Source: Klebsormidium nitens
Taxonomy: Eukaryota; Streptophyta; Klebsormidiophyceae; Klebsormidiales; Klebsormidiaceae
DNA: 64,000 nt
Assembly: GCA_000708835.1 (NCBI GenBank)
Contig: DF237361.1
Location: 18,789 to 82,788, forward strand
Reading direction: 5' to 3'
Position numbers and translations under genes: made by a program. Under the pieces are notes generated by a model. That model did not search any database. It was not told the DNA's origin and saw only the letters and a list, made by a program, of their open reading frames with translations. The first letter of the stretch is position 1. Each line of letters opens with the position of its first letter. Positions 1 to 13,267 of the stretch are shown here, in pieces.

Positions 1-3000
1 CTATGCTGCCCCAGGTGAGAGCTAGAAGAATCAGAGAAGTCTTGTACACATGCATCATTTCAGATTTGCATAGCCAGGGATTTCGGAAGGAGGCAGTGGG
101 CTGTGGGTGGCGTTGCTGTACTTACTGGTCGGGCACTGGGAATCTCAGCCCCAGTCTGCGAGCTTGGTTGCTCTCGTGTTGCTAGCACTCATATCGTTTT
201 CTCCCCTCGCAAAAGTATCTCTTTTTTGTAGTGGCCGAATTTCCTCAACGTAGCGTCGCTTCCGCCTCAGGTGCTGATGTTGTACTGCGACAAGTGGGTA
301 GGTGTCCGGTCCGCTGCCGAGGCCGCTGCCACGGAGGTGGTTCGCAAGCTGAACAAGCACGCGGTCAAGGCTACCCTGCCCAGTGAGTCTGCGCTTGTTT
401 CAGTTCTCGCTTTGAGTCGTACTGCAGTGCAACCGCTGGAGACCGAGTCTTTACTTCTGTAGCTCTTCATTGACGCTTTGAGGCCGTGTTGCTGTCACGT
501 AGGAAGAGTTGGAGCTGTCGACGCCACTATGTTTTCGTACAAGACATAATCAGGCTCCATACTTTTTTTCTTTGGGCCGCAGCCGTATGCAAACCTTTGA
601 GATCTGGTCTCGAGAGCAGGTCTTGTAATCGACTATTCAAAGGCCTCAAGTTGTGAGGGTCGCTGGTAGTCTTTCTTACGCCTCCGGGGACGTTTTCTTC
701 TTCGTCCTCTCCCCACGTCTTGACCCCAGCATCTCGCTGTTGACAGTTTTCTTTGACGCCATGGAGAGCCCCAAGTTCTGGCAGGCCCAGGAGGGCAGCC
801 TGAAGCTGATTGGGCTGCTGGCCGAGACTGCGCCCGACCAGCTGCGGGCCGCCCTGCCGGAGGTGGTTCCCCGCGTGTCCAACTACGTGGCAGACGGCAA
901 GAAGCAAGTCATGGAGGCAGCATATGCAGGTACGTGCTGGCACTGCAGCCCAGTGCGACTGGATAAAAGCTTGGGTTTGTCCCTGCCGTATTGACCTCGA
1001 GATTGTTCAAAGCCACGTATGCGTGTGCAGAAGAAACATGTGCCTGCACGGACGTGCACTTCCTATGCTGATCCGCTTGCACATGAGAGTCTCCGTCTAA
1101 CGCTCTCGACCTCGGATTCTCAGCCGTTGCCACGATTGTGTGCAGCTTTGGACGCGTGCTTCAGCATCGTGGGCAACCGCGACATCGCCCACGTCATCCC
1201 GGACCTGGTCAGCTGCGTTGCGAGGCCGGGCGAGGTCCCGCAGACCGTCCACAAGCTGTCCGGAACCACGTTCGTACAGGTGGGCAGCCAGTCATTTGAA
1301 AGATTCGACCGTTTTGGGACAACCAGGTGCACCTACTGGTTTTCGCAGCCCTTTGTGTCGGCTTGCTCTCCGGCTGGCAGCAGTTGGAAAGTAAGTTTTG
1401 TTAGGTGGTATTTTGATTCCTGAGACTCTTAGGATAAGCATGTTCCTGCCTGCGGGGCTTCACCTGGGCACTTAAGGTGAAGCCCGTTCGCAAGAGAGTG
1501 GGCAATGCTCAATGCTTCCATTAGAGCTCAACCAGCGGCTTTGCTGACGTGTGGCCGTTCCTACGCAGACGGTGACGTCATCGACACTGTCGGTGCTGGT
1601 GCCGTTGCTGGTGCGGGGGCTTAAGGAGCGCACGACGCTGGACAAGCGGCGAACCGTGGTGGTCATTGAGAACATGAGCAAGCTCGTCAAGGACGCCGTT
1701 GACGCAGCGCCCTTCATCCCGCAGCTCCTTCCAGGTGGGTCCGCACTGTTTGCTTCTATCGAGAGATTACAGTTGGGCACGAAGGAATTGGCAGCTTTGT
1801 GGGACACGGAGATGTCCAAATCTGAAGCCGCTTTCGCACCGAAAGGCGTGCGAGAACGTGCTTCAACGGGTGACGTATGTCTGCTGGCTGCCGGGTAGAT
1901 CGATCGAGAGAAAAAGCAAGCTGAGCTCACCCACTGTCGATCAGTCGGTGTGTCGTCTGCGAGTACGCGGAGGTAGATTCACACGTTCTTCATCGATGCT
2001 GATTCGTCAAATCCGCCCGTCCTTTCTCCCAGGCTTGGAGAAGGTGTCCAACGAGGTGGCGGACCCCGAGTGCCGCGAGCGCGCGGGCGTGGCGCACAGC
2101 GTGCTCTTCAACATCGACAAGGAGGCCAAGGCCATCATGAACGACCCCGAGAACCAGGCGCGCAGCATCGAGCCCGCTGCCGTCATCGCCGCCCTCAAGG
2201 TCAGAACCAGGCACCGACAAACGTAGTCAGCGAAGAAAAGGACCCTTACTAAGGCTTATGCAATTGTCATTTTCAGTCTGCGGTTCCTCACACTCTTTCA
2301 GAAAGATCTCTATTCTCCAAGTCAGAAGTAGTGTCCTGGGCGAGCAAGCCGTTCTCTTCAGTGTCGAAGCGTCAAGTTGAACAATCTGTTTGCGTGCTGC
2401 TGCTCGCAGGAAGTTCTTCCCCCTGACACTGGGGCCGCTGCGCCGGACCTCTTTGCAAAGACGCTGGATTACGTGGCGGCGCTGTGTGTTCTCCTGCTCA
2501 AACACAAGTCGATCGAGTTTGAAGGTGGGCACCGATAGGCTTTTTGCACCCAACTGCTCTCTACACGCTCCTTTTTTCTCTCGCCGAGCTATTTGCCTGC
2601 ATAGATTATACGCAGTGCTGAGTCAGCACAGTCAGATTGCCCAAGTCAAAGTTCCGTCTCGACAGCTGTTCAATGGCAAGCAGCTGATGGCATGTCGAGT
2701 GTGCACGGCCATTGTTAATAGGGCGTCGGATCCTGGGGTACACCCGCGCATTCGAGTCTTGAGAAAAATTCCCATCTGACGGCTCAGGTCCCATTCTGAG
2801 AAGTGTCTTGGGCGACCGAAGTAGTTCCATGGGTCAGTATCTGGTCGTCTGAGGGAGGACTGGTCTCCCGACGCCCTCTTTGCAATCCTGGTACGCTCTT
2901 GTGAGCAGCACCTCATCCCTACGCTTTCTGCGTTCGTTGCAGAGTGGTCTGGCACGGTGAGCCCGTACCTGGCGCCGTACGTGGGCAGCATGTCGGAGGC

Positions 3001-6000
3001 GGAGAAGGCGACCCGCGCGCTGGTGAAGAAGCTGGAGGGCGAAGCGGACGACGACAGCGAGGAGGAGCAGGACGACGAGGAGGGGGAAGACCTCTGCAAC
3101 GTCAGGTTCAGGTCAGCGCAGCGCACTTTTAAAAAGTTCCCGCAGGCTGCCCCAAACATCTGGCTCTTCTAGATTCCTGGTACCACTTTGCATAGGCAGG
3201 CTAAAGGTTTTACTTGTAATGAGGAGCTGGCTCGGGTGCGAAGATATTTGGAACTACTTTGTGAACGTCAAGTATAGACCTCCTCTGGTTGCCGGACGGG
3301 TTGGTGGAGGAGTGCACTCAGAAAGACCTCCAGATGCTTTTCTCGCTGCAATGGGTAAGTCAACAGTTTCAGGGGTTCTCACTGCTACTGATACCGTATC
3401 TGCGTTGTCACGGCAGCCTGGGCTACGGTGGCAAGATCCTGCTGAACAACTCGCGGCTGCACCTGAAGCGCAACCGGCGGTACGGCCTGTGCGGGCACAA
3501 CGGGTGCGGCAAGTCGACGCTGATGAAGGCCATGGCCAACGGCAAGCTGGACGGATTCCCGCCCCCGGACGAGCTGCGGACGGTGTACGTAGCGCACGAT
3601 CTGGACGCGTCCGAAGCGGACCAGTCGGTCGTCGACCTGCTGGCGACCGACCCCCTCATCAAGGGAGTCTGTGAGTCGCCGCTCTTGTCTCGGTATTCGA
3701 GCTTTGCGTGGAGACCGGTCTGCTACGAAAGCGCTCTTTGTGAAGTTTCTCTCGTGAGCTGCCAAGGCTTGCGAGGGGGGTTGCCGTTTGCATTCGTTTG
3801 ACATACTGTGAAGCGGTATTTGGAGGTCACCGGCTGGCGAGCTTACGGTGCCCGTGCGCCACTTTTCGTCCCCTCAAGACGACATCCTCTCGACTTGCGG
3901 TGCCAGCCTCGCTGACTCGGCCTGTTTCGGTTCCGCGCAGCTCGAGAGGAGATCTGCCGAGTGCTGTCGACGATGGGCTTCGACGAGGAGCGCCAGCAGC
4001 TGACCATTGCGGCCCTGTCAGGAGGGTGGAAGATGAAGCTAGCGCTCGGGCGAGCCATGCTCATGAAGGCAGATATCTTGGTACGTATCCTCCTCCACAC
4101 TCTGCCCTACCGATTTGCATTTTGCGCATCATCTTTATTCTACGATCCATTCGATGCCCTTCGCGAGTGCCGTAGCATCCTAGGGCTGGCGTTCCTTGTG
4201 TATGTGGTGATTGCTGACGTGTCGACATGCTTGGGCCGCAGTTGTTGGACGAGCCGACGAACCACATGGACGTGACAAACGTGGCGTGGCTCGTGAACTA
4301 CTTGACGACCATCCAGGTAAAACCCCCGGATGGCCCGGAGGCGAACTCGCCCTCGAATGAAGCATTTAAAACGTTGGGTTTTGATTTAAGTTGCGTGTCA
4401 GTACGATGAAACTGACATTGCCTTAACAGCCCAAGGTCAGTGCGATAACTCTCTGTCGCATTGACATTTACGATACAAGCACCCCAGTGACCTGCCGTAG
4501 AAAGGCGGAGTGTCCAGGATATATCCAGGGGAACATCTGTCCGGGAGTGGGCTCTGGCAGACCCCCTACAATGCCCCTATCCTGGCTATGTCTGAGGCTG
4601 GTGCTGCTGTGTGTGTAGGGCGTGTCGAGCATCATCGTGAGCCACGACTCGGGCTTCCTGGACAATGTGTGCACTGACATCATCCACTACGAGAAGCGCA
4701 AGCTCGTGCGCTACAAGGGCAACCTCTCCGAGTTCGTCAAGGTCAGCACCATGCCACTTCACCGCCCCTGGCGGCCCGCTCCGCTTTAGACTCCTGGAGC
4801 GAGCGAATCTACATCGCCATTTACGTGCTTCGAGTCGGGTGCCAGCCACCTGAGAGCAAATCACCTCCTTTTAGTCGCTTGCTCGCTGTGTTGAGCAAGG
4901 GGAATGCGAGGACCAAATTTCTCTCAGCGCCTTCCATCATTGCGGGAGGCTTCTCTTTCTCTCATTAGCCCATAAGCTCATGAATTCTCTTTCCTATTGC
5001 CCCGCAGCAAAAGCCTGAGGCGCGCGCGTACTACGACCTGAACGTGGTGACGCTCAAGTTCGTGTTCCCGGCGCCAAAGGCGCTGGACGGCATCCTGCGG
5101 CGCGACATGCCCATCGTACGGCTCAAGGGCGTCGAGTTCACGTACGACAGCGCGGAGCGGCCGCAGCTGGAGGACGTGAACGTGCAGTGCAACATGGAGA
5201 GCCGGGTGGCCGTGCTGGGGGCCAATGGGGCGGGCAAGTCCACGCTCATCAAGATCCTCACCGGGCAGTTCCAGGCGCAGGTGAGCGGGCAACACTTGCT
5301 GGTGAAGTTTTGCAGGTCCCCTCCGTGCGTGTCCGACAGACCGGTTGAAACGGTGGAGGGCCGCGGGCGCTTGTATGTCATGAAATTCGAGAGTGCTGGG
5401 ATTGCAGCATGCTCCCGAGAGGCTGCGATAGTACGGCTCCTCTGCCGTAGCACGACCATCAATGTGTCAGAAGGGTGCTTAGAACCCGGCCATCTTGAAA
5501 CGAAAATAGCCACTGCAAGCGAGTGAAACGGCGGACTTTGTCTTCAAGCGGTTGGAGAGGCGGCCTTTCTTGACATTGTTGAGTCTTTGATTGTGCAGAA
5601 GGGGACGGTGTGGCGGCACCCGAACCTGGGCATTGCGTACGTGGCGCAGCACGCGTTCCACCACGTGGAGGAGCACCTGGAGATGTCGCCCAGCCAGTAC
5701 ATCTGCTGGCGCTACGAGACGGGCGAGGACAAGGAGGAAATGAACAAGGTCAGGCGCGGAGAGACGTTTCCTAGTCGCTCAGGAGGGCTGAAGCATTGCG
5801 ACGGGGCTCACGCGCATCCGCTGCCGTGCCCTTCGCTTATTGTAACGAAGCTCTTTGCACAGCGGGTCCTCGGGATTGCCATGTTAAGAGTTGAGTTTTA
5901 GAGTTAAGAATTGAGTTTCATAAAGCCACGTTAATAAGATGTTTGCTGCCTGAAAGCGGCAAGTTCTCTAGCACTTTGGCCAGATCTGGTGTACACCAAG

Positions 6001-7770
6001 TCGAAAAACACGGAGCCGAAAGCTCTGGTTCCTGTGAGGTTGGTGCTTTAAGAGCTGCGCTGACCTCCTTGTACGTGCTGACGTGCACAGGTGACGCGGC
6101 GCATCAGCAAGGAGGAGCAGCGGCAGATGGAGAAGATGGTGATCATCCGGGGGGAGAAGCGCAACGTGGAGAAGCTGGTCGGCCGCCGAAAATATAAAAA
6201 GACGTATGAGTACGAGGTCAAGGTCAGCGACAAAGCTTGCATGCGCTATACCTGGAAATACTCTTCCGGCTGCATTCCAGTTTTATACGATTGCCACGTC
6301 AATATACGGCCTTCTTTCTGTAGTACTTGCCATATCGCCAGGGCAATATTCTAGCACCCAATCTTCTAGCACCGGAGGATTGAGGAAGAGATGGCCTCTT
6401 TGTGTCGAGGGGTCTGTCCAAGCACTTTGAGCGGTAGCTCGAGCCTTCTGCTGACTGCAGTCTCAAAGAGGTCCAAAAGGAACATTGCTGCTTCCCCTGC
6501 TCTCCTTGCCTGCACGCCCCTCACTTTGTTTACGTTTTCGTGCCCAGTGGAAGGACATGCACCCGGTGCACAACGCGTGGATGACGCGCGCGATGCTGGA
6601 GGAGATGGGCTTCCAGAAGATGATCCACGAGGTGGACGCGCAGATGGTCGCCAAGCTGGGCCTCTACAACCGGCCGCTCACCATCGCCGGCGTGCAGCAG
6701 CACCTCTCCGACTTCGGCCTCGAGCCCGAGTTCGGCACCTACGGCCAGATCAAAAACCTCTCAGGTCAGCGCCGCAGGAGTTTTGAGGCAGCGAGACGGG
6801 GTTGTGTGAGTTTGGGGCCCTTGCGGTTTGTCTGTCGAGCAACTGTCCAAGGTGGTCTGAACGAATTGTGAGGGCGAAGAGACTCAGCGGGCTGATTTGC
6901 TTTGAGGAACTGAGCTTTTAGCGGACAACGTTCGCGCTGCTTCACCTACGATCCTACCGCTGCTGATATGGTAGAGGTGGAAAAAGAAGATTGAGGGAGT
7001 GCTCGAGAGGAACTGTTAGCCGCTTCTGACTCCTGGAGAGCTTGTCGTTCCGCAGGTGGACAGAAGGTGAAGGTGGTGTTGGCAGCCGCCATGTGGGCCA
7101 ACCCGCACATGTGAGCACTTCATCGGTCCCTCATTGACCCTCCTCTGCGTGCATTAGAACCTCATACCCGTAGATTTGCGTATTGTGCTGGGTTGATTCT
7201 GTACCTTACTCAGGCCCCACACAGCGCTGTCACTAATTGCTTAAAGCTTCCGTGTTGCAGGATCGTGCTGGACGAGCCCACCAACTACTTGGACCGGGAG
7301 GCCCTCGGCGCGCTGGCTTCCGCTCTCAAAGAGTACCAGGTACGGCACACTTTCGCGGCCAGCGCGCCAAAGCCTCGAAGCGAGGACTCGTGGCAATAAG
7401 GAGCCAAAAGAGCGAGGAGAAGTTGATGGCCTGCTGCAATTACCAAAAGTCTCTGCTGGCCGCAACTATTTGCAGCTTTCCGTAAAATGGCAAAGCCTTT
7501 TACACTGTTCGTTCCAGTCAAGGCTCTAGAGAAGCGTGTGCGTTCCGTTACTGATTCTCGTACCGGTTGCTTGCGCAGGGTGCGGTGGTGGTTATTTCGC
7601 ATAACCACGACTTCGTATCGTCGGTCTGTACCGAGGAGTGGCATGTCGGAGGCGGCAAAGTGATTGCGGAGGGCAACCCGGCATACGAGGCGGCAAAGGA
7701 GAAAGCAGGCAAGGAGGCGAAGAAGGCAGCGGAGAAAGCGGAGAAGGAGGCGAAAAAGGCAGCGCGATAA
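1..7770 (+). CDS. EF3: Translation elongation factor 3 (eEF3), ABC-F type ATPase, 5' end missing
   Basis: Cytosolic ribosome-bound ATPase that in fungi releases E-site tRNA at each elongation cycle. Phase-consistent exons: <1-14, 271-382, 747-929, 1146-1279, 1569-1734, 2033-2199, 2410-2524, 2943-3111, 3417-3670, 3941-4080, 4242-4316, 4619-4741, 5008-5280, 5599-5748, 6091-6222, 6548-6764, 7056-7110, 7261-7339, 7579-7770, all GT-AG. The visible 915 residues hold HEAT-type helices, an acidic linker ending [11 protein letters not shown]1 (Walker [10 protein letters not shown], signature [12 protein letters not shown], Walker B LLDEPTN), ABC2 ([30 protein letters not shown]) and, inside ABC2, a short chromodomain-like insert after KKTYEYEVK. 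The tail is a short Lys/Ala/Glu helix. Roughly 100 N-terminal residues lie beyond the left edge, judged from the ~1040-residue fungal protein. The domain order separates it from GCN20/ABCF proteins, which lack HEAT repeats and the chromodomain. Confidence 0.95.
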
Positions 7771-8843
7771 TAGCCTAGAGTGTTTTACGCCGCTATATGC
7801 TGCAGCTTTCCAAAGATGCAAGTGTCCGTGTTTTGGAGGGCACTTCCAATATGGGGTGGGGTGGGACTGATGCTTCCGAGTTCGTTAACATTCTTTGCTC
7901 CGCCAGCGCATCAAGGATACTGGGGGGCTGTTGCACGAATAATGTAGAGCTAGTAAACGCTTTCGCTGGAGACAGGTCGTTAAATCGCCCCTCCGTTGGT
8001 CCACAAATCAATAGCAGGGGCTGAGTCATCATCAGTGTCAGGTTATAAGAAATGGTTCTTTGCTAGCTTCACAATGCATACAGTAACGGCAACATAGAAA
8101 CTTGACCGCTAAGTGATTCTCATAGAACTGCAGTCGATATTGCTCCACCTTGCTTACGGTCTTCATATGAGTTATAGTTATGGGATACTGCATAGGGAAT
8201 CTCTGCGTCGCTGAAGCAGCTGAATTTGATTCATGCATGCACTTGTCTGCATGAAAGTATAGATTCTGCGCATATATATGCATGTACGGTGCCTACTATA
8301 TACTAAGCACGGCTTAAATTACTTACTTTTTAAGATGGAACCACCATGCAGACTGACATACTAAAAGCGCAACGGCGAGTACGTGCCCTGATCTCTTATT
8401 GCCGCCACATGTGCACGGCAACCTCATGCATGCATGTGCACATGCAATCAGTGACGGTAGCCCATGCAAGTGCGTTGCATGAGTACCGGCCCGAGTAGCT
8501 AGCTTTGTTTAAGGCTTGCACATGAGGCCATGAGCCAGTTCGAGCTGGCATGGTTTGTCCATGCATTGGGATGTGCGTGGGGGGCAACTCTACGCATGTA
8601 AGTAGTATGCAAACCTCAGTGCAGGACGCCTTGATGAGTCAGTTCATTATCTGAACCATGGCCTTCTGCATTTTCTTCCTTTCCTGTAAATCTAGGCACT
8701 TAATCGATGCGGCATGAGTAAAGGCGCTGGTATACTAAATCCCCAAGGCATGCAGCCCGACTATAATTGGCCCCGCAATCATGTACAGTAAGCAGCTTGC
8801 AATGACCACAGTCATGAATTCCTAACAAACGACAGACTTTGAA
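7771..8843. other. Intergenic gap between convergent eEF3 and PPR genes
   Basis: About 1.07 kb between two 3' ends. I see no convincing coding exon. The part around 8390-8610 is dense in CATG/TGCATG words (for example near 8425) and belongs to the island class described in the findings. No RNA gene recognised. Confidence 0.6.
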
Positions 8844-11800
8844 TTATAGTGCGTGTTTTCTTTCTTCCGCGACGCTGTCTCGTCTCCTATACACATGAGG
8901 TGGCGACCTCGATGAAACCCCAAAAATCGTTTCCCTCGCCCGGGGCAATTTCGGTGACTGCACATTGAACCCGTCCCTACCGTCCCGGTGCCCCGGGCCT
9001 TGAGCTTCCGCTAGCATATTCCACTTCTTGGCCTGCTTTATCAACTCGTCAGCCTCCCCGTTGAACTCGGGGTGGTCCAATATAGCAAATTTTAGTGAGG
9101 CGCACACAGAGTTGTTGATCCGCCCACCGAATCGCTCTGCGTGCCGAAGTAGCTCCCGAAAGGCGTCCATTGCCTTGGCCGCCATGCCCATCTTGGCGTA
9201 AGCGTTGATGAGCCCGTTGTACGCGTCCGAAATAAAAGGGCCTTTGAGCAGCCCCTTGCTGCGCATAGCCTGAAATGCGATCTCCGCACGGGGCACGTCC
9301 CTTGCCTGGAAAGCAGAATGAGGATCAATAGCTAGCCCAGGTTATCCCCCGTAATGACGCTATACTGAACCAAGATATTTTGTCAGATTGGACAGTTACA
9401 AGCACAGTCCAAAAACGTCTCTGTCCAACTAGCTTTGACTTTCAGCCGTTGGCCAAGTGGACTAGATCCAAAGGTTGGCAAGCTTTCGCAGCCAGAGGAA
9501 TGCGAGGAGCGCACGCGTTCTCAGCAACAGAAGTCGAAAGTCCTGTCTCGCCACCCATACTATACACGCAACTCACGGATTCCTCGATCTTTAGGAGGCC
9601 GCAGATTACGTTGTTTGGGCCATGCGCGCGGGCTCACCCTGCAGTAGAGGTGGATGAGCTCCACCATGGTGTATGCGTTCGCCTCGTACCCGTGGCTGCG
9701 CATCGCGTGCACCACGCGCTCCGCGAACTCGACCAGCCCCGCCTTGCTGAACGCGTCCAGCATCATCTGGAACACGGCCTGGTCCGGCTCGATGTTGTTG
9801 TCCTTGAGGCGCGCGTAGATGGCCATGGCGCGCCCGGGCTGCTTGCTGTTGGCGTACGCCTGGATCAGAATGGTGTACGTGTACAGCTCCGCCTTGATCC
9901 CCGCCATCTCCATGTACGTCAGCACCTGCTCCGCCTGCTTGTACAGCCCCGCCTTGGCGTACCCCGACAGCAGCGTGTGGTAGCTCGCCTGCGCAACAAG
10001 AATGGAGAGGGGGGTTCTCATCCTGAGAATTCGGAGGGGAGGCAGTCTCCGTTCCGCGACTCGCAGAGCTGTTCGTTGACAGTCGACTCGGTATTGACAT
10101 GCATAGCATTACCAGGGCTCATAATCTTTGGGAGCAGGTTGTAGCTTCGAGTCGACACAAGAGCGCGGAGGCTTAGGCCGCACTAAGAGATCTGGAGTGC
10201 CACGCAGCTTTCGCCACGCAGCTTTCGAATACGCCCAGAAAAGCCCGGAGGACTTGTTCGGACATCTGCATGACCGGCGAGTGACGTCTGCAAGGGAATG
10301 TCGGATGTCCCGAACACGAGCCTCTCTGCTGGAGCCACTGTCTGTTTCTGAACATACAAACTAAGATAGGCTATGATCATGAAAGATTAGCAAGGCGAGG
10401 CATTTTGACCTGAACTCTTTGCCTCGACGACAGAGTCCCACCCAATTCAGGACCGACCAAGGCCCACATCTTGCGATCCAGCCGTCCCGGCTCACCCTGT
10501 TCGGCCGGATGCCCTTCCGCTTCATCTCCGTGAACAGCAGAATATCCGCACGCGTATACTCGTGCGCCTTAACATACGCGTTCAGCAGCCCGTTGTAGGC
10601 CAGCAGGTCCAGCTCCAGGCCGCGGCTCTCCATGCGCTCCAGCATGCGCTGCGCCTCCGGGACCAAGCCCAGCCGCGCATAAGCGGTCAGCAAGGTCGTA
10701 TATATGCTGGCGTCCATGGCCGTGCCACTTTCTTCGGCCTCGCGGAGGAGCGCTTCTGCGCCGGCCTGGTCGCCGATGCTAGAATACATGCCGATAAGGC
10801 ACGTGTACGTGATCACGCTAGGCTGGCCGTGTGCGCGGAGCCGTGCGAGGTGCGCCTCGGCCTTTTCCACCAGCCGCTGCCTGCGGGAGCGGAATGGCGG
10901 ACCAGGTAAGCTAAGAAGAGGACGATCCCTTTTAGGTTTTAAATAAGGAGGGACTGTCTGCAGCAGCATTGGAAGCGAGCGGAGACGCTACGGGCGATCA
11001 AGAACGAGCCATGGCCGAAGTTTCTGCCGCCTTCCTTGTTGATGTTTGGGAAAGCGAGCCCAAAAAACAAAAACGAGAACTGATCAAAAATAAGCGGCGC
11101 GGGAACAAGGGGGAGGGAATCGGGCTCGATATTTGCTACTCCTTATTTTCAGGTCAAGATGCAGGTTGTTTCTGCGCTCATGTCGAGGATAAGGCGGCTT
11201 CAAGTGTTGAAAGTAGTGGCGGTAGACCCAACAGACGGGAAGTCTGCTTCAAGGAAGTGTCACATGTCTGTCGTGGAGGGTCTGTACCAAACAACCCGAT
11301 GAAGGGGCTGGGGAATTACAAACACCTTTTCCTGAACGTCAACTGAAGCAATAGTTTCGAATTGCCCAAGGCAACGTTCAATCATGGGAGGGCGCTGACC
11401 GGCAGTAGAGGTCGAGCATGGTGTTGTACGTGACCATGTCAGGAACAACTTTGCTCTCCGCCATCCGCTGCCAGAGGTCCTCCGCTTCCTGCACCATGCC
11501 ATGCTGGCCGAAGCAGTTGAGCAGGATGTTGAACGACCTCGTGTGCAGCTTGAACCCCCGCTGTGGCCGCTCGTCAAACGCCTCCATGGCCGCCTGCACG
11601 TTCCCTGACTTGCTGTATGCGTCAATCAGCAGGTTGTGCTCGTTGTCGGAACATGGGAACTGCTCGCTTGTCAGCATCCACTCGATGACCTGACGAGCAG
11701 AAAGTAGATAAATATGACCAAACGTACGGAGATGTCAGTGCGCAACGAAGACTCGCAGGCAGAGTGACTCAACGGCAGCGGCCAGAGGTCATCTGCGTTA

Positions 11801-12888
11801 AGACCAGATGACCTTGGGTACATGTGAGCCATATGGTACAACAAACAAGTCCTTTGTGACCAGTAATCTTTTCATTCTGACTTCTCGTAAAGCTGGTCCA
11901 AGGTCACAATTTAACCCATCCAAGGTCACGTTATGGAACCTGAGGAGAGCTTTTACGCCACTTCTAAACCCCCTGAGATTCAGACCTAGGGAACTGCGCG
12001 TCAATCTGTAAAATTAATCAAAGTGACCTCCACCAAATCTCAAACAGAGGCACTTGAAGATCTCAGTATCTTTGACCACCTTCGTACAGACAAACGCTGC
12101 GGTACAAGTATTCCACTAGTACGGTCTTCCTGTCGATTGTCACAACCTCTTGGTGGCACTATCGCTGTTGCTCTTACCTGGACTGTGCGGCCCCAATGCC
12201 GCTTCTGCCGCAGTGTCCCTATTAAAAACGCGAGGTCATGCCGGGACGCCCCCAGGCACTTGGACCAGTACTCCAGTGCGGCCGCCACCCCTTCCCCCCC
12301 CTCCGCTTCGCTGACCTCATCCAGCAGGCGCTGCGCGTGCGCGCTGTTCTGGCTGTCATCAACCTTTTTGGCTACCCCGAACGCGTGCCGCAGGCGCTCC
12401 TTCCTCTGCTTGCTGTTCTCGATCGGCCGCCGCACCGGACCCCTCTGCTGCCGTGCCCCCCGGGGCAGTGGGGGCAGAGTAGGGTCGATCGGCTTCCTCC
12501 CCGAAAAGATCAGCGGCTTTGGAATCTTGACAGGGCTGGAGGCCCGTCTTCGGCGTGACGGACGGAAAATATCGGTCACACTCTCGTCTGTTGCTGGGAC
12601 TTGCCCTGTATCAATGGGCAGGCTGACAGGCACGCTAGGTGGTCCTGACGCTGTCGACGCTTGTGAATCTACCCCCAAGGCTTCAGCTTTTGTGGCCCGA
12701 ATGCAGGGGCGCGACGCTGTCCGAAAGATCAGCTGGCCTCCGCTCCCAGCGGCATGATTAAAAAGTGGCGGTGTCTTTAAATATGTGTGTTTTGGGAAGG
12801 ATGAAGACCGCCCGCTGAAAGTTGCTTGACTCATGGTGCAGCAGTCTTGAGTGGCCCGGACACCAGCAATGCATTGGGTGGCCTCCAT
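8844..12888 (-). CDS. P-class pentatricopeptide repeat protein, probably organellar
   Basis: Exons in transcription order: 12888-12178, 11689-11400, 10880-10496, 9988-9638, 9305-8844; 732 residues, with all phases agreeing. The first ~230 residues start with a Ser/Thr/Arg-rich stretch suited to plastid or mitochondrial import, then a basic linker. From about residue 230 come degenerate 35-residue PPR units (for example YNTMLDLYCR, YNGLLNAYVK, YHTLLSGYAK, YTILIQAYAN, YNGLINAYAK), roughly ten. No E, DYW or SMR domain follows, so it is P class. Known members bind single-stranded organellar RNA and stabilise, process or help translate it; the target cannot be read from the sequence. The 244- and 254-codon open frames on the plus strand here are antisense shadows. 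The last ~60 residues after the repeats are unconserved and charged. Confidence 0.9.
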
Positions 12889-13267
12889 GGCAGGCTACCT
12901 CAAAGGGAGATCTGCACTGGAAAAGGGACGTGATCAGAGAGGAAAGTTTCCCATTTTGGACCCTCAGATCGAGGGCGGAGGGATCTCATTGCAGCTTTGG
13001 TCAAAGCTGATGGATCGTGTATGAGGGTTTGGCCGCACCACCTCCAGAATTTGGTAATGGTGAGCACAAGAAAAGAGGGAGGGAGTCCAATATTTGAGAA
13101 GTACTCACACCTGTGCTGAAAGCAATCCATCGTATACAAAAAGTGGAGGCTGCTTCCAGTACCACACAACCCTCTGGAGCAGTTATTAGCCGCTTATTAC
13201 CACGCTTCAAAGGCCAAATGCCCTTTGATGTACTTGGATGCTGAGCTTTTGACTTGTCAGATGCGCG

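Noticed and set aside
231-270. Earlier acceptor for the second visible eEF3 exon
   Set aside because: The acceptor at 270 joins MLPQ to VLMLYCDKW in phase and matches the spacing of the fungal HEAT helix better.
9380-10144. 254-codon open frame on the plus strand
   Set aside because: It is antisense to two phase-consistent PPR exons and the intron between them, and its translation has no domain; it is a shadow of GC-biased codons.
12023-12757. 244-codon plus-strand frame
   Set aside because: Antisense to the first PPR exon; Arg/Ser/Pro-rich translation typical of a reverse shadow.
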